Shown: positions 1 to 29,966, numbered from the stretch's first letter. The stretch is DNA of 64,000 nt from Amorphochlora amoebiformis (GCA_054601695.1 BAAHQB010000039.1:1-64000); one strand, 5' to 3'. Notes: generated by a model from the sequence alone, not told the origin. A program made the numbers and translations.

Positions 1-2
1 TC

Positions 3-137
3 GGAATCCATGCGCGACGATTGACCCGTGAGGAATATGAAGAACCTTTGTCCGCCAAAGTACAGTCCTGGAATCACAGACATTCTGGAGGAATGTCAAG
101 GCGGAGTATCCAGACGAGGGCTCATGAAAGAATATAG
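3..137 (+). CDS. Possible 3'-terminal exon of an unidentified gene
   Basis: Frame 3 is open from the window edge to a TAG at 135-137 and gives 44 residues of basic, charged sequence (contains LTREEYEEPL and SRRSIQTRAHERI). The segment is of normal base composition, unlike the AT repeats after 530, so it may be the end of a gene entering from the left. A second frame (28-234) is also open and has a possible donor near 186, so the choice of frame is uncertain. I do not recognise the family. No function is proposed. Confidence 0.3.
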   Translation, partial: GIHARRLTREEYEEPLSAKVQSWNHRHSGGMSRRSIQTRAHERI

Positions 138-528
138 TGGTGAATGCAGTGTGTTTCCAGGCTATTTTAAAGATATTGGAAGGGTAGGTAGTCGTGAATC
201 ATCCTGCCTTTTCTTAGCAAAGCAGTGTCGTTAGCGATTGTCGTCCACCCCACAGACAGATGAGTACCTGGCATTCGGGTCAGGATATGACTTTGGTCGA
301 TTTTGCTTAGACATGAATTTATGATGAGTAATTGATGACCGGTTGCCGAGTTTCGTTAAGAGATACCACCGTGACGCTGATTTCATTAGGAGATATAAAA
401 CATACTATTGTTCGCCCTCGATCTTATATTACGCGCTCTAACATTCTGTCTTCAAGGCCAGAACCGCATGTGATACCAACTTAGGAGTGATCATGAGTGC
501 ATGGGACTGTGGTCTTTAGTGACTTTAC

Positions 529-592
<64 letters not shown>

Positions 593-672
593 ACACACAT
601 ACACACATATATATTTATATATATATGTGTGTGTGTGTGTGTATATATTATATATAATATACACATATTATA

Positions 673-709
<37 letters not shown>

Positions 710-913
710 TAGTGTATGTGTGTGTTGTATGTATGCTATATGTATGTATCAGGTTATATATATATTGAATTAAATACTGTGTATTTATATAATTGAATTA
801 AATACATCTCCGATGGGGTAATGTTAGATCACAGCGATGATATTATTGGACATCAACGAAAATTCGCATCTTAACACTGAAAAGGCTGCTAAACACTGAA
901 AAGGCTGCTAAAC
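138..913. other. Intergenic; no gene seen, AT/GT microsatellite inside
   Basis: From 138 to 530 the sequence is of ordinary complexity but I find no coding signal. From about 533 to 709 it is an (AT)n tract with GT and AC interruptions. At 780-912 there are short direct repeats (an 18-nt unit reading ACACTGAAAAGGCTGCTAA occurs twice, 876-913) just downstream of the bL27 stop codon. Confidence 0.6.
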
Positions 914-1609
914 TTAAAGAGCCTCAACATTGGTTTCAGCTACCGGCTCCTCCGGGATAATATGAGCTATTTTCCTCATCTTCTGGTGCTTCTTACCCCG
1001 ATTTACGGCCCCATTCGTAAACTTCACAACTCCCGTCTTGGTCGCGAATAGGGTGTAATCCTTTCCCACTGCAACGTTCTGCCCTGGGTGGACCTTCTGA
1101 CCACGCTGGCGGAAGATGATGCTACCAGCCGGCACAACTAAAATATCACACCAGTCACTACATAATGCTATCCATAAGCGAAAGCTAATTAATACCCTTG
1201 TTGTGGGTGACTTTCAGGCCCAGACGCTTAGAGTTCGAGTCCCGACCGTTCTCCGTGGAACCACTCCCCTTCTTGTGAGCCCAAACAGCCACGTTCCTAG
1301 ACACTGTAAGAGTTATACATCGTCAGACGCGTCTCACAGTTACTCCGGGATATTATGAACATGGTTTAAACCCTATGGATCCCCGAAATAACCAAATCAC
1401 TCACCTGGAGTACGGCAGACTGCAAACCTAGGGGCATTCACAGACGTAATTCCTGCTCCTGGATAAAATAGAAGATTTTCTTAGATTTCTTTCACGCTGA
1501 CGAATCAATAAAATTTTTCTTACATACCAAGGTCCCTTGAGGAGCCCATTACGAGGAAGAGCATCGCACACGCGAGCAGGGAAAGGAGTATGGCTGTGCG
1601 AGACCCCAT
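914..1609 (-). CDS. rpl27: Plastid-targeted large-subunit ribosomal protein bL27, four exons
   Basis: Exons on the minus strand: 1528-1609, 1405-1458, 1196-1303, 914-1137; introns of 69, 101 and 58 bp, all GT-AG, phases agreeing at every junction. The product is 155 residues. Residues 1-27 form a classical signal peptide (hydrophobic [17 protein letters not shown]). Residues 28-53 look like a transit peptide ([11 protein letters not shown]). The bL27 domain starts at [19 protein letters not shown] and continues with [11 protein letters not shown]. In the family the N-terminus lies near the peptidyl-transferase centre. The bipartite leader implies import across the extra membranes of a secondary plastid; a mitochondrial protein would not need the signal peptide. 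The acidic tail after the domain is slightly longer than in bacteria. It is divergent from CCT4 with 156 bp between start codons. Confidence 0.93.
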
Positions 1610-1765
1610 TGCGAGTGCCGAAAATATGCCGTGCGAAAAATTAAAACTGTAATGTTACTGCCCGTTTTTCGCCTCAAATATCCGCCAATACCGACAAGAA
1701 AAATATCTTATTTCGCGCGAGAACACGGCGGTCTCCGAGGGAGCCGCGGGAAAACGCAGGGGCAA
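1610..1765. promoter_or_regulatory. Shared upstream region between rpl27 and CCT4
   Basis: The two start codons (1609 minus, 1766 plus) are only 156 bp apart, so both promoters and 5' UTRs must lie here or overlap the genes. No TATA-like box or known motif is evident. The CCT4 frame stays open upstream to 1631, but only through a GTG, so it is not used as the start. Confidence 0.5.
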
Positions 1766-3139
1766 ATGAGCGCAGATAACACCAAGTTTGCGGGCAACGA
1801 GCACCAAAAGGATGTGCGTAGCTCAAATATAGTTGCTGCCAAGGCAGTTGCCAACTGTATCCGGACAAGTCTGGGGCCCAAGGGGATGGATAAAATGATC
1901 ACGTCGGCCTCCGGTGAAGTTACAATCACGAACGACGGCGCCACCATCCTGGGGAAAATGGAGGTTCAGCACCCCGCAGCTAAGATGCTTATGGATCTTT
2001 CTTCAGCCCAGGACGTGGAGGCGGGAGATGGAACCACTAGTGTGGTGGTAATAGCTGGTGCGCTTCTGAACGCCGCAGAGCGCCTGCTGTCTCGGGGATT
2101 ACATCCCAGCGTCATATCCAAAGCATGGCAGAAGGCTGCAGTCATGTCCGTGGACATCCTCAAGAAAGCTGCAATCCCCGTGGACCTCAGCGACCGGAAG
2201 AGCCTGATCAAGGCGGCCTCCACCTCGCTGAACTCTAAGGTCATCGGAGGATATTCCGACCAGCTCGCGCCCATCGCCGTCGACGCCGTGCTGGGAGTTT
2301 GCGAGGACATCAAGTCAGGCACTAATGTCGATTTGCACGATATTAAGCTCGTGAAGAAGATGGGGGGGACTCTAGAGGATACGGAACTCGTGCTTAACGG
2401 GCTCGTCCTCGACCAGGGATGTGTCAAAACAGCTGGAGGCCCCACCAAGATGCAGGACTGCAAGATCGGTTTGATCCAATTTTGTTTGTCTGCCCCCAAG
2501 ACCGATATGGAGAATTCGGTGATTGTGGCCGACTCAGCCCAGATCGATCGCATCTTCCGCGAGGAGCGCCGGTACATCCTGAAGATGATAAAAAAGATTG
2601 TTAAGGCCGGATGTAATGTTCTGCTCGTCCAGAAGTCAATCCTGCGTGATGCTACGAATCAGCTTTCTCAACACTACCTTGCCAAGAAGAAGATCATGCT
2701 TATTCAAGACATCGAGCGCAAGGATATCGAATTCGTTTCGAAGAGTCTCGGATGCAAGCCAATCGCCAGTATCGACGCTTTCACTCCCGATATGCTGGGC
2801 GAGGCCAAGATGTGTACGGAGGAAACCATCGGGACTGGAAAGATAATACGGATCAGCGAGGTTGCGAAACCAGGGAAGGCTGCTACAGTGTTGCTCCAAG
2901 GATCGAATAGGTTGGTCCTCGACGAGGCCGATAGATCTATGCACGACGCGCTCTGTGTTATCCGCTGCCTCGTCAAGATGCGATTCCTGACCGCGGGTGG
3001 GGCTGCCAACGAAGCTGAGCTAACGTATCAGCTATCCAAGGAAGCTCAGACAATGGGAGGTTTGTCTCTCCCCCCACCTATACTCTTTGTCGCCTATATC
3101 TAGTATATCGTTACATAGATGATATACATACATATTAAT

Positions 3140-3199
<60 letters not shown>

Positions 3200-3647
3200 A
3201 TATACATATACATACACATATATATATACATACATACACATACATATATAATATATATATAGGGATAATGATAATACTGTAAAAGTATGTCGACATGTAT
3301 ATCACATACAACGTAATAATTATCTAATATATATATATATATATCTTTATTATGTTCAAGGTGTCGAAGGATACTGTACGAACGCCTTCGCGGAAGCCCT
3401 GGAGGTCATACCTTACACGCTCGCTGAGAATGCCGGCTTGCACCCTATCAAGATCGTCACCAAGCTCAGAAAGCAGCATGCGAATGGCAAATCCACGGCG
3501 GGAATCAACATCAAGAAAGGGGAGATCAGCGATATGGTCAAGGAAGACGTGCTACAACCCCTTCTTGTTAGTGCGAGCGCCATCAAGCTGGCCACGGAGA
3601 CTGTTCAGGCCATTCTCAAGATTGACGATATTGTTCCTGTCCGTTAA
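1766..3647 (+). CDS. CCT4: T-complex protein 1 subunit delta (CCT4), two exons
   Basis: Exons 1766-3059 and 3361-3647, joined in phase 1, give 526 residues, the usual length for CCT subunits. The protein is one of eight subunits of the cytosolic TRiC/CCT chaperonin that folds actin and tubulin. Group II chaperonin signatures are intact: [19 protein letters not shown] (about residue 56) and GDGTTSVVV (residues 87-95) for ATP binding, and GGAANEAEL in the second half. [22 protein letters not shown] and [14 protein letters not shown] match the delta subunit specifically. The start is the ATG before SADNTKFAG. The single 301-bp intron (3060-3360) has a GTTTGT donor and a central (AT)n tract, the typical intron style of this window. 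Confidence 0.97.
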
Positions 3648-3892
3648 GCTGCAACGCTGGATAACGATAACAGAGACACTGATTCTAGGAGCTGGAACGA
3701 GTATACTCGGCGCCACAATATGCAGAGCGTTGGAAATTATTAGCAATTATATCCGTCTCAGCAGCCGCTCCGATGGCTGTGCTAACTCGAATTTGTTTCC
3801 TTTATTTTAATTTTATATACTATTATACTATAATATCCATACACAAGAATTGAATGTAATTGTATTAAATGACATTTTTATGTATATATCTT

Positions 3893-3930
<38 letters not shown>

Positions 3931-3965
3931 ACTAGATATATATGTATATACATATATATATCTAG

Positions 3966-4007
<42 letters not shown>

Positions 4008-4534
4008 CTAGATCTAGTAGATATATATATATATATAATATATATCTAGATATATATATTCATATAAATGTTTACCTAGTTGACATATCATCTAGATCAT
4101 GATACATGTATGACAACATCTACTTGATTGTGTCACACATACATAATAATAATAATATTACTCTTAGATTACTATGACGTATCACACACATCCAGCATAT
4201 CCTAGATATATCTAGCGACACCACTGACTGAAGTAACTCAGTGAAGTTCAACAGACTCTAGCCAGTCAAAAATAATGAGAATCATTTCAAACTTTAGCGT
4301 AAATGCTATCTAGGATATCGATCGACGGTATACCAATTTTGTTCCAACTGCATGTATATATAGATCTACATGTACATAGTATATTTTACGCATTCTCCTA
4401 GTCTCCGCGATGACCAACAATGATATCTATAACAGTAACAGTACATACGTTCAATACACTGAGTTATCCTAAATAGGTCTTCCTATGCTTGCGAGGTTTT
4501 ACGATTTAAACAGCTCACCTCCAAATAGGTACAG

Positions 4535-4611
<77 letters not shown>

Positions 4612-4684
4612 CTAGTATCTGGTATATATGCAGTAGATATGTATATATGAAGTAGATATGTAGTATATATGTAGTATATATGTA

Positions 4685-4736
<52 letters not shown>

Positions 4737-4837
4737 GTGCGTATTTGCACATATGGACATATGTACATATGGACATATGTCATCGAAATAAAGATATATA
4801 TACATATATATATATATATATAATATATATAAATATA

Positions 4838-4909
<72 letters not shown>

Positions 4910-4946
4910 TTATATATAATATATATATATACATATACATATATAT

Positions 4947-4977
<31 letters not shown>

Positions 4978-5026
4978 AATATATATATTCATATATAAAA
5001 TATATATATATATATATATGTGTATG

Positions 5027-5084
<58 letters not shown>

Positions 5085-5199
5085 TCATATGTAAAATGTA
5101 TATATATATACATATATTTGTGTATATATTAATATATATTTAACTACATTTCAATAACATATTTCCATATGTACACATACACGTATATATAATAATTTA

Positions 5200-5256
<57 letters not shown>

Positions 5257-5268
5257 CTTGTAAATATC

Positions 5269-5304
<36 letters not shown>

Positions 5305-5346
5305 TATATAACACATATATATATCATATATATATATATATATATC

Positions 5347-5395
5347 AAGAGAGAAAAAGACAAAGAGAGAGAAAGAGAGAGAGAGAGAGAGAAAC

Positions 5396-5435
<40 letters not shown>

Positions 5436-5476
5436 GAGAAAGAGAGAAAGAAAAAGAAAGAGAGAGAGAGAGGAGA

Positions 5477-5508
<32 letters not shown>

Positions 5509-5521
5509 AAAAAAAAAGAGA

Positions 5522-5524
<3 letters not shown>
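5347..5524 (+). repeat. Imperfect (GA)n purine tract, about 180 bp
   Basis: The plus strand is almost purely A and G (GAGAGA with AAAGA interruptions), flanked on both sides by (AT)n. Open frames across it, rich in Arg/Glu on plus and Ser/Leu on minus, are artefacts. A homopurine-homopyrimidine tract of this length can form triplex DNA in principle. Confidence 0.9.
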
Positions 5525-5559
<35 letters not shown>

Positions 5560-5566
5560 ACACACA

Positions 5567-5625
<59 letters not shown>

Positions 5626-5676
5626 ATAAAGTGGAAGATATTTGTACAAAGCGTGATTGATTGGGTCAATTGATGA

Positions 5677-5729
<53 letters not shown>

Positions 5730-5846
5730 ATATATCCAAATGGAAGGTATTTGCATTGCGTGATTGATTGGGTCTATCGATGAGGATAACTCCAAAAGGC
5801 TATGTAAAAACATATATATATATGTATAAATTATATATTTATATAC

Positions 5847-5961
<115 letters not shown>

Positions 5962-5991
5962 CGTATATGTATAAATATTAGGTATGTACTC

Positions 5992-6045
<54 letters not shown>

Positions 6046-6177
6046 GTAATGATATTTACATATGCATCTATTTGCATAACATGGACATTGGTGGTGTGAT
6101 ATGTATGTGTGGCATGTTACGTATATGTGGCATGTGCGTGACATGCGTGGGACATGTAAAGATAATAGCAGATAGCA

Positions 6178-6371
<194 letters not shown>

Positions 6372-6385
6372 TACATATATATATA

Positions 6386-6508
<123 letters not shown>

Positions 6509-6523
6509 GTGTGTGTATAATTT

Positions 6524-6580
<57 letters not shown>

Positions 6581-6677
6581 ACCTTTATGCGTGTGTGTGT
6601 GTGTGTATGTGTGTGTGTATGCGTGTGTGGTAGTTATACCTTACTCTCTCCCTCAATTGCATCATAATCCTGGCAGA

Positions 6678-6779
6678 ATGGCCGGGAGCATCACCTTTGT
6701 GCGGCCCGGAGAGCCCGAGTACATGCCCAGCTTGGCGCGGGCGCCATTTTTCCTAGATTTCTTCAGTCACTCTGGGTGA
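6678..6779 (+). CDS. Possible exon or small ORF upstream of the ankyrin gene
   Basis: An ATG after a good acceptor (CCTGGCAG) opens a 33-residue frame, [19 protein letters not shown] then [10 protein letters not shown], ending in TGA at 6777. The [12 protein letters not shown] start resembles the N-terminal VRP-x-EP motif of KIAA1143-like proteins, but nothing further matches. It could be a 5' exon of another transcript or a chance frame in a GC-richer island. Confidence 0.25.
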   Translation: MAGSITFVRPGEPEYMPSLARAPFFLDFFSHSG

Positions 6780-6904
6780 CACACTCATGCGCCAGGTGAC
6801 ACATGTCGAAGTTTCACCGAAAAAGAGAACAAACTCCGTCGAAAATTTCGGCTGCAGAGCTCAGGTAGTGTGGCGCCCAGGCAGGAGTAACCGCAGCGCT
6901 TAGC

Positions 6905-7874
6905 ATGCCCAGGGACCAGGTACTGCTTAAATTGGGCGTGAATCTGAGATCTCACACAACTTGTATGCTTCCAGCCGATCCATAAAGCTGCCAAGGAAGG
7001 TGGGAGAGCTTTTGATGCATGAGATATGGACGAATATCTGACCTCCTTTCCTTTAGGGAAAGAAGATACTGTGTTGGATCTCCTCAAGGAAGGGGTTTCC
7101 GTCGACGAGAGAGGAGCCCAAAACCGCACGCCACTTCACCAAGCTACTGGGAAGAAATTCGATGAGGTGGTCAAGGTGAGTCGTACCGTGCAGCGTGAAA
7201 GATGTCATTTTTCCAATTCCTGACATCTCCACTTCTCGATAGATTCTCATCGATCACAAGGCAGATGTCTCCCTGACAGACAAATCAGGATACACGGCGC
7301 TGCACTGGGCGGTATGTAGTCCCTGACTTGAGCTAGAGGGTTCGTGGGCTTTGGGTGTGACAGAACAAGGTTTAGACGGCTGGTTTGCCCACTTTGGAGT
7401 GACACAATTCACAACCTAGGCGATGTTTGACTCTGTCGAATGCGCAAAGCTATTGGTAGCCGCGAGCGCGGATATCAACTGTCAGTCGAAGAAGGGAGAT
7501 TCTGCCCTGCACCTGGCGGGGGAAAAGGACAACTTAGGATTCGTCACGTACGCGACATCCCTGGGTAAGCGATCACTTCCTCAAGCAAGGGTTTTGTGGC
7601 TTATTGATGTGGATCTGTGTCCTGACATTGAGTATGGTATGTTACCAGAGGGGGTAGACATAACGCTAAAAAATCACGCGGAGCAGACGCCATACTTAGC
7701 CGCCACGAAAGCCAAGTGCAGCAAGGTGAGCAAACTCTCACCTCGAGAGGAATGAGCGAGAAGTAATCGTACCCTCCCGGGCGCGATGTCTCACCGACTT
7801 GATAATAATGAATCTATCAGGAAACCGCTGCTCTGTTAAAGGTCCCCGGCGGCGGGTGTTGCACGGTGATGTAG
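6905..7874 (+). CDS. Small ankyrin-repeat protein, seven exons
   Basis: Exons: 6905-6919, 6975-6999, 7057-7175, 7243-7311, 7420-7564, 7649-7725, 7821-7874; introns 55-108 bp, GT-AG, phases consistent. The product is 167 residues made almost only of ankyrin repeats: PIHKAAKEGKEDTVLDLLKE, then NRTPLHQATG, then SGYTALHWAAMF, then KGDSALHLAGE. Ankyrin repeats are protein-binding scaffolds, so no specific role can be given. The ATG at 7026 looks like a start but is inside a 57-bp intron; skipping that intron restores a canonical first repeat. The first coding exon could also be preceded by 6803-6863 (MSKFHRKREQTPSKISAAEL), which joins in phase to an acceptor at 6903-6904. Unlike its neighbours, this gene has no microsatellite in its introns. 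Confidence 0.82.
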
Positions 7875-16399
<8,525 letters not shown>

Positions 16400-16485
16400 T
16401 TAAGATCCACGGTAAGTAGTATAGCCGAACGGCGATATCAACAAAGGTACATGGTAATGTTCACCGAGCTGTTGATGTATATATG

Positions 16486-16519
<34 letters not shown>

Positions 16520-16637
16520 TGTATATATATACTATAAATATGTGTATATAAATATATATATATATATATAAAGTATATATGTATATATTATATATATATA
16601 TATATAATACATATATATATATATATAAAGATATATT

Positions 16638-16677
<40 letters not shown>

Positions 16678-16686
16678 AATAAATAA

Positions 16687-16717
<31 letters not shown>

Positions 16718-16733
16718 CGCCTATATTTTATAC

Positions 16734-16764
<31 letters not shown>

Positions 16765-16848
16765 GATGTATATGTGTATTGTAAAGTTGATATAAAAGAT
16801 CACCAATATACTAAGCTATAGCTAATGCTCACCTACCTGTTAACATAC

Positions 16849-16885
<37 letters not shown>

Positions 16886-16947
16886 ATATATATATATACC
16901 TTCGTACATTAGACAACGGAACATTCAGGGTAAACCACTTCTTGGTC

Positions 16948-16987
<40 letters not shown>

Positions 16988-17141
16988 TATATATATATAA
17001 TATATGTAATATAATATGTATATATGTAATATAATATATGCATACCTTGGTACGGAAGACGACAGAACATTGAGGGTAAAAGCACTCCTTGTTCATCGCA
17101 CCGTAATAAGAATCAGTATCTGATTTATATATAATACATAT

Positions 17142-17235
<94 letters not shown>

Positions 17236-17308
17236 TCAAGGTAAAGGCACTTCTTGTTCACCACATTATATTACGAACGGGTTTCTACTAGCATATATAC
17301 ATATATAT

Positions 17309-17361
<53 letters not shown>

Positions 17362-17695
17362 CATATATACACAAAAATTACCAAAAACGATCTTGTAAAT
17401 GCCTGCTCCGAGGGTCGGGAAGCCCTTAACCCTCCCGTCACCATTCGTGACATATGAACCGAGTTTCTTGTACTCACTCTGATATCAATGTGTATTTATT
17501 GATGTATGTTTAAATATGAACCCGGCTTGTTATACTCATGTGTGTGTGTGTGTGCTTCGTGTGTGTGTGTTTTGTGTGTGTGTGTGTGTTTTGTGTGTGT
17601 GTGTGTTTTAGTGTGATGTCCATGTGTGTTTTATTGAGTGTGTGTGTGTGTGTGTGTTTTAGTGTGATATCAATGTGTGTTTATTGATGTTTGTA

Positions 17696-17728
<33 letters not shown>

Positions 17729-17879
17729 GTGTTTTAGTGTTATATCAATGTGTGTTTATTGATGTATGTATGTGTGTTTGTGCGCGTGTGTGTGTTTGTG
17801 TGTTTGTGTTCATGTATAATTATTTACGTACATATATACCTAATATATGTATGTATAAATTTATATATATATATATATC

Positions 17880-17932
<53 letters not shown>

Positions 17933-17987
17933 TATATAATATATACATATATATATATATATGTCTAAACATATTTATCAATGTGTA

Positions 17988-18036
<49 letters not shown>

Positions 18037-18089
18037 TATACGAACCCAATTTCCATCCCTGACCTGATATACAAGTGCGTATATATGTA

Positions 18090-18125
<36 letters not shown>

Positions 18126-18152
18126 AATATATATATATATATATATATGTAG

Positions 18153-18185
<33 letters not shown>

Positions 18186-18270
18186 CGAACCCAAATCCCA
18201 TCACTGACCTGATATACAAGTGCGTATATATGTATGTATGTACATATACATAATATATATATATATATAC

Positions 18271-18331
<61 letters not shown>

Positions 18332-18343
18332 TATATATAAAGT

Positions 18344-18412
<69 letters not shown>

Positions 18413-18466
18413 TATTTATAAAAAAGTATATCTATATACAATAGAAGATTATATGTATATATATAC

Positions 18467-18527
<61 letters not shown>

Positions 18528-18562
18528 AAAAAGTATTTCTATATTCAATAGAAGATTATATG

Positions 18563-18597
<35 letters not shown>

Positions 18598-18957
18598 GCA
18601 TAATACATGTGTGCATACACATCTACATACATAAAAATATGCACATCCACACATTCAATCTCAATCCCCCTCCCCCGAAAAAAAGAATTAAAAAAATTCA
18701 AAAATTAATACTTCAACCCCACTCCACCTTCTCCAATGCGTACAGCGTCATGGGAAGCTTTCGCCCAGGGGTACCCATCGAGGTGTCGAGTACATGGCTC
18801 GAAAGGGTTGCGGTATTCGGGTCGTGCTTGCTCTCTGAAAACCCCCCCCCCCACGCGCAAAAATGATTTTTATCGACTTGACGTATTTATCGGTACGCGT
18901 GATCATGGGAGCCGCCCCCTGAATCCCGCTTGGGAGGAAAATGGGTATACCCGCCAT
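16400..18957 (-). CDS. 5-hydroxyisourate hydrolase (transthyretin-like family), five exons
   Basis: Exons (minus): 18951-18957, 18728-18834, 17382-17478, 17046-17119, 16400-16468, phases consistent, 117 residues, the family's normal size. The enzyme hydrolyses 5-hydroxyisourate to OHCU after urate oxidase, on the path from purines to allantoin. Family hallmarks: [12 protein letters not shown] with His16, TNGDGR with Arg54, [38 protein letters not shown] with the C-terminal YRGS signature. Catalytic His and Arg are present. The first exon is the weakest call: a 7-nt ATGGCGG in phase, 116 bp upstream. There is no signal peptide, and the C-terminus is not a PTS1, so location is unclear. Introns carry degraded copies of exon edges (see repeats). 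It is divergent from the DUF2358 gene, 244 bp apart. Confidence 0.9.
16890..18230 (-). repeat. Degraded duplicates of hydrolase exon edges inside its introns
   Basis: Copies of the FYPQ exon (true exon 17046-17119) occur at about 16893-16947 and 17231-17270. Copies of the acceptor and first bases of the TNGDGR exon (true start 17478) occur upstream at about 17508-17534, 18042-18080 and 18182-18222, sharing GAACCC and CTGATAT on the plus strand. They cannot replace the true exons: frames shift or lose the family motif. Each is flanked by (AT)n or (GT)n. Confidence 0.75.
17538..17815 (+). repeat. (GT)n array with a repeated TGATATCAATGTGTGTTTAT segment
   Basis: In the second intron of the hydrolase gene, GT tracts are separated by copies of a segment of about 30 bp (near 17618, 17665 and 17739). 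The first copy, at 17480, runs into the true 3' splice site. The repeated segment therefore includes the acceptor region GATATCAG as read on the minus strand. Confidence 0.7.
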
Positions 18958-19201
18958 CGACGTCGTCGGTATCAGCGATTAAATATTTCTCTTGTAAGAG
19001 ATATTCATATGCAATATGCTTATAACCATCTGGTTAATATCTGAATATTTATCGTCTGATATGATGTGATATCGCCGTCTCCGATGTAAGATATCTTTAA
19101 TATGAGAAATCCTATTATCTGCATATCTCATTAGTCATCTCACTTGTCACCCACCTGAGTCACGTTGTCGACGTCGATTGACCACCAGACGCTCCCAGGC
19201 G
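18958..19201. promoter_or_regulatory. Shared upstream region, hydrolase and DUF2358 genes
   Basis: The 244 bp between the divergent start codons are of normal complexity and contain ATATTTCTCTTGTAAGAGAT-like inverted stretches and several ATATCT/AGATAT words. No promoter motif can be named. The extent depends on the hydrolase first exon being correct. Confidence 0.4.
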
Positions 19202-27417
<8,216 letters not shown>

Positions 27418-27447
27418 GTGGTATATATTCTCTATATGTAAATGTAC

Positions 27448-27478
<31 letters not shown>

Positions 27479-27591
27479 GATATATGATATAATATACGTA
27501 TATTTATACATGTAATACATATATAATATATATACATATATATGTGTGTGTATATATATATGTATATGTACAATATACATATATACAATAT

Positions 27592-27622
<31 letters not shown>

Positions 27623-27668
27623 ACATACATATATGTTACACAAACATATGCTAATTCGTAAATTATGA

Positions 27669-27713
<45 letters not shown>

Positions 27714-27774
27714 ATGTGTGTGTGTGTGTATGTATGTGTATGTATATATACATATTGTATACATATACATATGC

Positions 27775-27814
<40 letters not shown>

Positions 27815-28642
27815 TATACATCTATGTAGACATATATATATATATATATATATCATAGTACATGCAACATTTGCACACATACATATTTACACAGCTCTGC
27901 ACATATATAATATGGTCTTCGGAGCATAGGAGGCTCAGTTGAAAGCTGGACAATTAAAAAATCGGCCTTGCGCATGGCAAGATCATGGCGATTTTACCTC
28001 GATACGCCAAAGTTTGGATTAAGGCGCCGATCTGCAAGTCTACGGGGCCGCTTAGGCTGACGATTGTTGGCCTTCTTGCCAATCAATGATAATTTCTCAA
28101 TCTCGGCTCACATTTGGCCTGTTAAACTTACTAGCTTAATACACCAATTATGGGAACTGAACTAGCCTATGAAATCTATTCGCCAGGTCCACTGAGTGAA
28201 ATTAAAAAACATTACTTACTTGACAACCTTAGTCTATACAGTATACTAATCAGGTCGAAACGTGATCGAAGCATGATATACATCTACATGTACCGTTACG
28301 CAGTGCTATAGCTCTAGCTGGTGTATGCCGCGGTTTCTAGGTTATATGCTGTTTAAGTGTATCATACTAACCAAAATCGTTTGAATGACAATTTTTTTTG
28401 TATTGAAATCAGATAATGATGTTATCGAGATAATCATTATATATATATATATATATATATATAAATATATATATATATGCAATTGTATATATCCGATGGG
28501 ATATCTTGGCAGCGTATAATGATTTACACTGCTCAGCGGGTTGTGCTTATAAGCTAGCTCTAGATCTAGACTAGTGCGCAGATTAATGCCGGTGTATAAT
28601 CGTAAGGTATAATCATAAGGTCATGATCAATCTCTTACTACT
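27418..28642. other. Intergenic between convergent genes; no gene seen
   Basis: 27430-27880 is (AT)n/(GT)n. 27890-28430 and 28490-28640 are of normal complexity without an open frame of note on either strand and without a recognisable tRNA or splice-bounded exon. It may hold the 3' UTRs of the DUF2358 gene (plus) and the hydrolase (minus), and otherwise decayed sequence. Confidence 0.6.
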
Positions 28643-28689
28643 TCAAGTCGAAAACCGGGCGAAAATAAATTTCAACACCTATTAGTTGG

Positions 28690-28723
<34 letters not shown>

Positions 28724-28746
28724 GTATACACACGCGTGTGTGTGTG

Positions 28747-28796
<50 letters not shown>

Positions 28797-28813
28797 TGTA
28801 TATATACACATTA

Positions 28814-28859
<46 letters not shown>

Positions 28860-29531
28860 ATATTCATTTGTAAATGTACAGATATACATACACCTGCATA
28901 TATATATATATATATATATATATTCATATATATATATATATGTATATATATATACACACACATATATATATATATATATGCATATACTGTGTATAAAAAT
29001 GCACACACATATATACCTCCTCAAGCGCCTCGTCTCCGATCTCGTGATCTAATATATTGTATCATATATATTTACATTATACATATATACATATATATAT
29101 ATATATAATATCTATATGTATATGTATATATATATACCTACACACACACAAAACACACACAAACCAAAACTCCCACACATCCACCCAGATGCAAAAAAAA
29201 AATTTAGACAATATTCTACAACCGTGAGAAAAAAGTTGGAAAGTGATAGACAAAAGCCAGCACATAATGCAAATAAGACAGTATTCTCACCATCTCGAGA
29301 AAAGGACTTGAAACTCGCCTTATAGCCTAGATTACCCAGCTTCGATGCGGTTGCTTCTCCCCAACCTGCTGGGATCAGACTGTCAACCTAATATATATAT
29401 ATATATATATCATCTTCCATTGTATATATGTTCTAAAAGTGTATTGTATACATATGTATTTTGTGCAGGGATTAGACTACAGGGGTTTTATGGTATTCTG
29501 TTGTATTATGTATGTATGAATATATATATCT

Positions 29532-29590
<59 letters not shown>

Positions 29591-29650
29591 TATATGGAGT
29601 ATTAGGTAGAAAGAAATAGTTTTTCTCTATTATATACATGGATATACATG

Positions 29651-29707
<57 letters not shown>

Positions 29708-29808
29708 ACCGTTGTTAGTAATGGTTATGGGATGTTCATTCATAATATTCATAAAACACGTGTATACATATATACTTACAAACATATATTTCATATATAT
29801 ATATATAT

Positions 29809-29843
<35 letters not shown>

Positions 29844-29917
29844 ATATACATACGCATGTATGTAAATATATATACATATGTATTTATATATATATGTACA
29901 TATATTATATATATATA

Positions 29918-29966
<49 letters not shown>

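Noticed and set aside
1631-1765. N-terminal extension of CCT4 from 1631
   Set aside because: The extension has no family match, starts at GTG and uses up the shared upstream region.
7026-7056. ATG at 7026 as start of the ankyrin protein
   Set aside because: Using the acceptor at 7055-7056 and the exon ending at 6999 gives a complete first ankyrin repeat; the ATG is inside that 57-bp intron.
16833-17264. Minus ORF joining three similar NKxCFY-like segments as one protein
   Set aside because: Only the middle copy gives the hydrolase motif in phase; the others are decayed copies linked by AT-encoded residues.
18042-18083. Extra hydrolase exon reading VRDGNW
   Set aside because: It aligns as a decayed copy of the next exon's acceptor edge, and no canonical donor keeps the frame; the protein is complete without it.
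27890-28640. tRNA or other structured RNA gene in the non-repetitive gap
   Set aside because: No B-box with matching acceptor stem or other recognisable fold could be found by eye.
29319-29335. 17-bp intron in the LYPLAL1 gene
   Set aside because: Too short to splice; reading through gives [16 protein letters not shown] and fits the next exon's phase.
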